IMG/VR virus record: IMGVR_UViG_3300028364_000026
Coordinates: 1 to 64,000 of that record
Source: a virus
Reading direction: 5' to 3' (one strand)
DNA length: 64,000 nt
Positions within the stretch are counted from its first letter, which is position 1. The number at the start of each line of letters is the position of its first letter. This document shows, one piece after another, positions 59,001-64,000 of this stretch. The notes under the pieces are model-generated. The model was not told where the DNA came from. It worked only from the letters and a program-made list of their open reading frames with translations, and did no database searches. The translations under genes were made by a program, and so were the position numbers.

Positions 59001-61363
59001 AAATACTCTAATAAACCACCTAAATATTTAGATGAAATTTTATAGTGTAAATTATCGTGTGATGAATAATTAAACCCAGCATTAGATATGTATGTGCCAA
59101 CATTATCACCACATGTTATCGTAATATCACAACCATAAATATTTTTTGGTTCATAACTAGACCCTTCTGATAAATATAAACCAATTAGATAAGCTAAATC
59201 AGTATTTATTTTATCATAAATTATTTTTGGTTTATCTTCTGTATTTGAAAACTCATAGGTAAAATCAATGGTATCGTTATTACCAAAAATATTAAACGAA
59301 TGTTGTACATTAACATAATCACCGATTTCTAATTCACTAACCGTAAACCAATCATATTTGTTTTTTTTATTTGAATAAGACCACAATTTATGTGTTTCAG
59401 TTGACTCAAGTTCTGAATTATTAGTTGTTAATTTTATAGTTTCTTGAAAACCATTATTAACAATTAAATTTGATTTCCTAGATACATTATTTCCTCTAAT
59501 ATTATATTCTTTAACATAATAACCTAAATTAGGTATATCTGGTTCATCATAATTAATAATGTCTTTCATTTGTTGTAAACCATTGTCAGTAAAAATAAAA
59601 GTATCTTCAGTAACACAGGATATAAGTGTCGCTCTACCCCCAGTATTATGACTTATAATACCGTTTGAAATAAATGAATTTGTTTCTGGTACATGTAAAT
59701 CATAAGTATAATCTTCTGACTCAGTTATAGAAATAATTTCATCGATATAAAACATTTTTTCATTACTTACATTAACAAATCTTGCGTTTTTTTTCTTATT
59801 TAATAAAAATTCTTTATTATTTTGTTTTCTATCTAATCTGAAACCAATTTCGTCATAAAATTTAATTGCATTATTTGAATAAATTTTTAAGTTGTAAATT
59901 TTACAAATATTTTTTTTATTTTTTATTATTGATGATTTAGAAGTTTTTTCTTTTTCATATTTAATATGTGATATAATACCAAAATTAAATAATAAAGTTT
60001 GTAGTGTTTGAATTAATTTTTTGGATGTGCTTGAATATTTAATATCCTTTACAGTACTCACCCCATCACCATCGAATATACCTTGTAAAAACACTTTAAT
60101 GACATCTTTAGGCATCTTTAATAAAGCTAAAGGTATTTCCTTATCCCTAGCATTATTTTTCGCCAACCCAAACATTTTAAACCATTCTATTAACTCAGTT
60201 GAGTTAAATTGATAATGACGGTCATCAACTTTTTTAAATGCGTTACCTAAACAAGCTTTATCTGTTAATAGAAAATTTGTTATGTAATCGTCAATATTTG
60301 TGATGGTAATACCACTTGAATTAAAATTACCCTGAGCTAAGAATAATCCTAATAAATAAGAAAAATCTAAATTATCACCAAGGTTTTTAGGTATTGTGAT
60401 GTTTTCACCATTTTTGTGTTTATCGAAAACAAAATTTACTTCGCTATTATTACTAAAATAATTTTGACCATATTGAATTATTGGTTTGTCACCAATTTTT
60501 AATTCGTTCATCCGTACCCAATTCTCAACTCCATGGTTATCAATTAAAATAGGATGTTTCCAACTGCCCTCTAATTCAACACCTAATTTAGTTTTAATTT
60601 TAAATGTTTGACCATATTCACTAACAAAAGTTTGAGTTGCGTTAACAATATCACCATCTTTATTACAAACTTTATGTGGTAACTCCAAATCGGTAAAACC
60701 TATTTTATCTTTTTCAGAAACTAATTCATCAAGTTGAATTAAACCATTTTCAGTTAAAATTAACGAATCTTTTGTTAAACAACCTAGTGCAGTAAGTGCA
60801 GCACCAAAAACTTCCGCTCCGTTATCAATATAAGCGGCCTCATCCATAATAAGGGTTGTTGGGGTAAAACCACGAAGTGCATCCTTAGAAGTTGCTACGG
60901 CCTTTACTCTACTATTATTTGGTAATCTAATTTCTTTTTTGGCGTTAACAATAAAAATTGTTTTAGCTTCATTCTCTGGAGAACCATAATATTCGTCTCC
61001 CCAAACCCATCTTGGTAATTGAGATAGAAAATCTTTAATTTTTGCCAAGAATTCAAAAGCTAAATCTTGTTTATTCGCAATAATAAGAATATTCTCAGGG
61101 TTATTACCGTCAGCTAAGGCTACGATAATAGCCATATATGCAGCGGTGGTTGTAGATACACCAGCTTGTCTAGGTTTTGTTACTATATTAAATCTATGGT
61201 TTTGATAAGCGGTTATGATTTCTTTTTGTCTAGGAAATAGAACAAATGGTACAAAACCTTCTTGTGTTTTATCAAAAGTAGTTAAATATGTTTCAATAGC
61301 ATATGTTGGGTCTTGCAAACACATAGCATATTCATATAAAATTTCCGTTGTTGTCAGATTCAT
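56009..61363 (-). CDS. 17: Terminase large subunit, gp17-like, with three inteins
   Basis: ATP-driven DNA packaging motor and nuclease. Walker A is TKPRQAGVST, Walker B TTLIMDEAAYI. The coupling motif region ALTALG-TGGRATLIS-TPNGMDSLYYKTY is split twice by inteins. The RuvC-like nuclease acidic motif YILG-CDVSRGDG is split by the third. Late motifs include YTVVDVTGGMG and EGAHDDLIMAIAMAL. The frame opens at 61393, but Met11 (MNLTTTEILYEY, 61363) is the likely start, because the promoter motif at 61375-61383 lies between. Spliced from Met11 the protein has 587 residues, near T4 gp17 (610). Residue numbers here count from 61393. Confidence 0.97.
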   Translation of the reverse strand: MNLTTTEILYEYAMCLQDPTYAIETYLTTFDKTQEGFVPFVLFPRQKEIITAYQNHRFNIVTKPRQAGVSTTTAAYMAIIVALADGNNPENILIIANKQDLAFEFLAKIKDFLSQLPRWVWGDEYYGSPENEAKTIFIVNAKKEIRLPNNSRVKAVATSKDALRGFTPTTLIMDEAAYIDNGAEVFGAALTALGCLTKDSLILTENGLIQLDELVSEKDKIGFTDLELPHKVCNKDGDIVNATQTFVSEYGQTFKIKTKLGVELEGSWKHPILIDNHGVENWVRMNELKIGDKPIIQYGQNYFSNNSEVNFVFDKHKNGENITIPKNLGDNLDFSYLLGLFLAQGNFNSSGITITNIDDYITNFLLTDKACLGNAFKKVDDRHYQFNSTELIEWFKMFGLAKNNARDKEIPLALLKMPKDVIKVFLQGIFDGDGVSTVKDIKYSSTSKKLIQTLQTLLFNFGIISHIKYEKEKTSKSSIIKNKKNICKIYNLKIYSNNAIKFYDEIGFRLDRKQNNKEFLLNKKKNARFVNVSNEKMFYIDEIISITESEDYTYDLHVPETNSFISNGIISHNTGGRATLISCVTEDTFIFTDNGLQQMKDIINYDEPDIPNLGYYVKEYNIRGNNVSRKSNLIVNNGFQETIKLTTNNSELESTETHKLWSYSNKKNKYDWFTVSELEIGDYVNVQHSFNIFGNNDTIDFTYEFSNTEDKPKIIYDKINTDLAYLIGLYLSEGSSYEPKNIYGCDITITCGDNVGTYISNAGFNYSSHDNLHYKISSKYLGGLLEYLGFNLTLKAPNKLIPKRLLEMGRENIIAMLQGIMDGDGYSDNIRGTIGINLSSKKLIQQIRFLFLNLGILTDYSEGITLPTKKVKVSSQYYKISSTSIDADKYYDTIGFRFNRKQIKRGQNKLVSYNNRIIPNGKNIIRNIINEHKLVRKLPNTGLLVNKIRIYNKNKTANLSVNIFNEFIDYFINVLNLDLSRYSIDKINFKDSKWVPITKLEKLKNKTYDVSLPETNDFWCHSVIYNGILGHQTPNGMDSLYYKTYDQAKYKKNNFNIVEMKWHEDLRYNKDLRWLKDDIVESEYEFTFESYKLRLDDGWKATSTWYEGMCMGMNNDAKMIAQELDVSFIGSGGNVIAEEFILFQEKNNVKEPIATFGANKEIWVWAEPIEGHQYILGCLTPYEKVLTDKGLVNIKDVDINDKLVSEDGNYVNIINRQIYPVIDEDIFEIQMDSTFRTTTFTKEHPILISKSNLDLDFNYTRVEEVEVGDWVKVPNTYKKSINSTYEDKWVVTNDVPCNIDSPLLDNDFWWFIGMWLGNGSLTKDSHSISLNFDKTQKGYVEKYKNIITRLFNCSPLFSHNNKTIEFNYKFLYYFILENFGQNSNDNKISEWVKFISDENKKELIRGYFDSNGCLSKTKQYLKLSFVGVNLELLESVQDIIFSLGVVSSLGKLGGTESYDLTLASHDSLDLIKLIYKTDDTELNELNFNDFNSNNKQTINSCHFDDNKDYIYFKVNNINKSKFTGDVYNFECETNTFMCHHITTHNCDVSRGDGADESTVVIIDITVMEEVMEYQGKIQPDLLAQIVEEYGSKYKAYTVVDVTGGMGVSTVLKLLEFEYKLLHYDNSNGKILSARQRELVSGSSDNKIPGFHATSVRLPMISNLEYSIRTNTIKIRSARMITELNTFIYKNGRPDHQEGAHDDLIMAIAMALWVAEHSFKSLERLEKQNKAMLSSWLNGGSNKPIVNERVDSRPIDSKIYSKPKETFKNPRDPNGQYGWLFGRRK
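56729..57832 (-). other. Terminase intein 3 (368 aa) in the nuclease site
   Basis: Cys1188 (CLTPYEKVLTDKG) to ITTHN1555 before Cys. LAGLIDADG motifs FIGMWLGNG and IRGYFDSNG have both lost the acid, so the endonuclease is probably dead. Excision rebuilds YILG-CDVSRGDG with the first nuclease aspartate. Confidence 0.95.
58268..59617 (-). other. Terminase intein 2 (450 aa), Gln-ending
   Basis: Cys593 (CVTEDTFIFTDNG) to GILGHQ1042 before Thr. The last residue is Gln instead of Asn. LAGLIDADG motifs LIGLYLSEG and LQGIMDGDG both keep an acid, the only such pair in the window. An insertion of about 90 residues lies between endonuclease and the last splicing blocks. Excision restores LIS-TPNGMDS. 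Confidence 0.95.
59645..60781 (-). other. Terminase intein 1 (379 aa)
   Basis: Cys205 (CLTKDSLILTENG) to IISHN583 before Thr. LAGLIDADG motifs LLGLFLAQG and LQGIFDGDG; the first catalytic place holds Gln. Block F YTYDLHVPETNSF. Endonuclease region resembles that of terminase intein 2 (EIGFRLDRKQ and TIGFRFNRKQ). Inserted before TGGRATLIS of the ATPase domain. Confidence 0.95.
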
Positions 61364-61399
61364 ATTCTTTTTAATATAAATATGTGACAACAACGGAAA
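61342..61399 (-). repeat. 15-bp perfect inverted repeat around the terminase start
   Basis: TTTCCGTTGTTGTCA at 61342-61356 and its exact reverse complement at 61385-61399. The 28-nt centre holds the promoter motif (61375-61383) and the preferred ATG (61361-61363). It could be an operator or a start-masking hairpin. Confidence 0.75.
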
Positions 61400-61437
61400 C
61401 TCTATTATTGGTTATTTTAGACTAAACTAAAAAAAAA

Positions 61438-62727
61438 TTAGATTAATTCATCTAAATCAAACCCCTCATTTTCATTAGACTCACCCATTAAATCCTCAAA
61501 ATTAAATGTACCTGATGACATATCTTCAGTTTCATTCGTTTCTTCATCATTTGAATAAATTTCAGTCATAGCATCATTAAATTCGTCTTCATCTAAATCT
61601 TTTCTTATCTCTAAAACTAAATCAGAAATAATTTGTTTACCTTCAGTGGTATTAGCCATTATTTCTCTCATCTTAGTATTAAATTCATCCACTGGTAAAG
61701 CAGCTATTTCAGAATAAATGTGGTGTTTCAAACTAAAGTCTTTTGAGTCAATAGTATTGGTGAATCTATCCCATAATGCTGGTCCAATTCTCATATCCCA
61801 AGGCTCTGCTTCCAAAAAATCGGCCTTATTAATTACAAATTCACCTATTTTTTTATCTTTAGGTAATCCGTGTCCAGAAAGTAATTCCATAACACCTTTT
61901 ACTAATTCATGTATAAGAACTGGAAAAACAAGAGCTTGTACATAAATTACAGCCTTTGGGTTATCTTTAGATGGGAACTGTACCTTAACAACACCGCCAG
62001 CAACCCCGTTTTCCATTTTAGGTATGATATAATACATGTAATCAGCGGCAGCCATTAACTTAGCGTACTTACTAGGTAAACGCCCTTCCATTTCACTCAG
62101 TTCGTCATCAACTAAATGAAACATATGTGAGGATTTTTTTGACGCTCCTTGAATCATAGCATTTAAAAAACGTCTTTTATACACTTCTTTATTTGCGTTA
62201 ACCATTTCCCCATGGTTATCAAACTCTAAGTCTGTTGTTAATGGTTTTGGTGATTTCTTAGTACCGATAAGACTTATTTTATTAACTAATTCTGCGTTTA
62301 TTTCAACAACATCTTCTGACATATCATACTCTTCACGTATCATAGAAATAGCTAATTTTTCTAGCTCTTTTTTGTGAGAAGATTCCATTTTAATTGTGTC
62401 ATTTAAAATAGGCATCATTTCTGAAATAACTTGCTGATTATCTATTTTTTCTAAATCAAAAGCTCTCTTGTATCTAGTTGCTACTTCTTTAAACCTTTTA
62501 CCCATTATTTTTTGTTCAAAAGAATCTTCATCACCTTCTGGGAAAATTGTGTGCTTACCTAACGAATGTCTTTGTTCAGCTAATTCAGTTTCTAAATCTG
62601 GATGCATCCTTTCATTCATTCCATCTGGGTAAACAACAGCTTCATTCAACCTAGATTTAGATTGGACCGTTTTTTTTAGTTTTGCTTTTCTTAAAACTTC
62701 TTCCGCTATTTTTTTATAATCAGCCAT
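61438..62727 (-). CDS. Virion-associated protein (429 aa)
   Basis: The start MADYKKIAEEVLRKAK leads to SRLNEAVVYPDG near residue 28, a possible prohead cleavage site (LNE-A). The middle is helical. FPVLIHELVKGVMELLSGHGLPKD near residue 270 carries HE with a later His, but not the HExxH of zinc peptidases. The C-terminus is acidic. It lies between terminase and the edge genes, on the same strand. Possibly an internal or neck protein; family not recognised. Confidence 0.55.
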   Translation of the reverse strand: MADYKKIAEEVLRKAKLKKTVQSKSRLNEAVVYPDGMNERMHPDLETELAEQRHSLGKHTIFPEGDEDSFEQKIMGKRFKEVATRYKRAFDLEKIDNQQVISEMMPILNDTIKMESSHKKELEKLAISMIREEYDMSEDVVEINAELVNKISLIGTKKSPKPLTTDLEFDNHGEMVNANKEVYKRRFLNAMIQGASKKSSHMFHLVDDELSEMEGRLPSKYAKLMAAADYMYYIIPKMENGVAGGVVKVQFPSKDNPKAVIYVQALVFPVLIHELVKGVMELLSGHGLPKDKKIGEFVINKADFLEAEPWDMRIGPALWDRFTNTIDSKDFSLKHHIYSEIAALPVDEFNTKMREIMANTTEGKQIISDLVLEIRKDLDEDEFNDAMTEIYSNDEETNETEDMSSGTFNFEDLMGESNENEGFDLDELI

Positions 62728-62731
62728 TATT

Positions 62732-63676
62732 TTATTTCTTTTGTTTTAATTTTTTTTTATCGTTAATGGATTTTAGTAATTCATTTTTAGTTATAACTAA
62801 ATTTTCATTAGTTGCCTCTAGTTTAGCAATATCTTTTAACCCATTAATTAATGTTAATAAACCATTTCTAGGTACACCAATCATTTCAGCAAATGCTGAA
62901 ATCACTTCTCTTTTAGCTACGGGTGTTCTAATTGTATCAATAATGTTACTAGGTACCCTTTTAAGTATCATATCCATTAATTTCTTAGCTTTTACATGCA
63001 TTTTTTCATCAGACTCTTCATCAGACTCTTCACCATTGGGTGTCAGCTCGTTTAAAACATCTGTTTTTCTTTTAGAAGCACCAAATAGTTTTTCATTCAT
63101 GTATTTTTTAAACTTAGGTGTGTTCATGTAAGATTCATTATCTCCTTTATTAGAAGATAAAATTTCTTCAACAGTTCTAAACTTTCTAATCTCATTTGTT
63201 TCTTTATCAACTAAATAATGTTTAAACCCTTCATAGGTGTCAGGACCGTTATTTACATTTGATGTATCCATATTTTCCTTTGCTAACATTGGTTTAGCAA
63301 CATTCATTTCAAATTCTTCAATTGAATGGATAATGTTTTCACCAGTTTCATTTAAATCATCGTAACAATAAACACCCATAACCAATTTATTTTCAGAGTT
63401 TTTACCTCTAACCATTTGGTATTTTTTATCAGAAATAGTAAACGGTTGTGACACCTCACCACTCTGGGTATCTCTAACATTTGAAAGATATCTAATCCCT
63501 TGGTTTGGTTTATCAATAATCATATTTCCAGAAACGTCTTCGTCTACAACATTTACACTAACATTGGTACCTAATTTTTCGACATTTGAAGCAACTATTG
63601 GGTCACCCAAATTCTTTTTTGTTATGTTTACCGTTGTTTTTCCTTTATCATCGTTTTCTTTTATCTTATTTTCCAT
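62732..63676 (-). CDS. Virion-associated protein (314 aa)
   Basis: The N-terminal 130 residues are beta-rich (GIRYLSNVRDTQSGEV, KLVMGVYCYDD). An acidic run (EESDEESDEK) precedes a helical C-terminal domain (LMDMILKRVPSNIIDTIRTP). The end is 4 nt upstream of the next start. The ATG overlaps the end of the partial gene upstream by a few bases, so the three are coupled. Function unknown. Confidence 0.5.
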   Translation of the reverse strand: MENKIKENDDKGKTTVNITKKNLGDPIVASNVEKLGTNVSVNVVDEDVSGNMIIDKPNQGIRYLSNVRDTQSGEVSQPFTISDKKYQMVRGKNSENKLVMGVYCYDDLNETGENIIHSIEEFEMNVAKPMLAKENMDTSNVNNGPDTYEGFKHYLVDKETNEIRKFRTVEEILSSNKGDNESYMNTPKFKKYMNEKLFGASKRKTDVLNELTPNGEESDEESDEKMHVKAKKLMDMILKRVPSNIIDTIRTPVAKREVISAFAEMIGVPRNGLLTLINGLKDIAKLEATNENLVITKNELLKSINDKKKLKQKK

Positions 63677-64000
63677 TTTTTAATATATAATTTAGTATTA
63701 GGTCTCTTTCATATAACTTAGTTTCAACATCTTCCATGGTCTCACCATATTTAAAAATTAATCTGGATTCTGGGTACGTTTCTAAATCATCTAAGTTTTC
63801 CCACGCTAAAGCCACAACACCATCAATTGCATCCCAAACAGCAAAGATAGTGCTGTTTTGAATAACATCTAAAAGTAACTCAGTTTCAATTCGCCCAACA
63901 CTATTTATAAAAACATCATTGGGTGGGTCTGGTTGCCCAGAAGCTGGTACAGCATCCCATTGTCCTCCATCAACATCTTTAAGTGTGTCAGAGAAGATAA
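63666..64000 (-). CDS. Partial hypothetical protein, C-terminal 111 residues
   Basis: A frame open from the right edge to TAA at 63666-63668, overlapping the start of the next gene by 11 nt. Visible sequence includes VDGGQWDAVPASGQPDPPND, then FAVWDAIDGVVALAWENLDDL, and ends ERDLILNYILKNGK. Codon use and the overlap with the next ATG show a real gene cut by the window. Not recognised; by position a head-completion or head protein. Confidence 0.75.
   Translation of the reverse strand, partial: IFSDTLKDVDGGQWDAVPASGQPDPPNDVFINSVGRIETELLLDVIQNSTIFAVWDAIDGVVALAWENLDDLETYPESRLIFKYGETMEDVETKLYERDLILNYILKNGK

Noticed and set aside
61364-61393. Terminase start at 61393
   Set aside because: The first ten codons contain the promoter motif. 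Met11 at 61363 fits better.
61438-62727. Zinc metallopeptidase reading of HELVKGVMELLSGH
   Set aside because: The HExxH core is missing; a His twelve residues on is not enough.
1-64000. tRNA genes
   Set aside because: I saw no cloverleaf with GTTC/TTCGA-type arms in the gaps, though a scan by a dedicated tool would be needed to exclude one.

Overview
The window is part of the genome of a large, AT-rich tailed phage of the T4-like (myovirus) type. It carries a T4-style head module in the usual order: large terminase (gp17), portal (gp20), core protein, prohead protease (gp21), acidic scaffold (gp22) and major capsid protein (gp23). It also has a family B DNA polymerase, an SNF2-type helicase, PhoH, dUTPase, a gp55-like late sigma factor, a baseplate block and a long tail-fibre block. 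Two or three promoters fit the Bacteroidetes consensus (TTTG about 18 nt before TAnnTTTG), and most leaders are A-rich without a Shine-Dalgarno sequence. I therefore infer a Bacteroidetes (probably flavobacterial) host. No tRNA, rRNA or CRISPR was seen.

Layout: 1-6.9 kb holds tail-fibre and other virion genes on the minus strand. 7-11.4 kb holds helicase, glutaredoxin and a probable neck protein on the plus strand. 11.4-16.2 kb is DNA polymerase (minus). 16.3-20.2 kb holds more fibre and adhesin genes (minus). 20.3-26.5 kb holds small virion-type genes, a glycosyltransferase, an HD-like protein and dUTPase (plus). 26.6-31.4 kb is an array of five DUF4116-repeat paralogues plus one unrelated gene (minus). 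31.6-44.9 kb holds PhoH, two glycosyltransferases, the late sigma factor and the baseplate block (plus). 44.9-64 kb is the head module and accessory head proteins (minus).

The main feature is intein load. I place ten inteins in six genes: three in terminase, three in portal, and one each in polymerase, helicase, PhoH and a glycosyltransferase. Together they occupy 8,991 nt, about 14% of the window. Most sit in catalytic motifs. Two terminase inteins are separated by only nine extein residues, the PhoH intein has the residues of a class 3 (Ala1, W-C-T) intein, and one portal intein lacks a normal first nucleophile.

A second signal is the start of the glycosyltransferase gene at 22.9 kb. Its N-terminal strand lies in a different frame from the rest. 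The frames meet at an AGC codon followed directly by UGA UAG, a second AGC lies seven nucleotides on, and a three-tier RNA hairpin ends at that codon. This may be programmed bypassing, a +1 frameshift, or a plain mutation.

A recurring 9-mer, ATATTTATA, lies just upstream of many structural genes on the coding strand. It is a good candidate for the late promoter read by the gp55-like sigma factor. Several otherwise unknown proteins start with short peptides like T4 capsid-targeting sequences ending in (L/I)-x-E, which suggests a set of internal head proteins.
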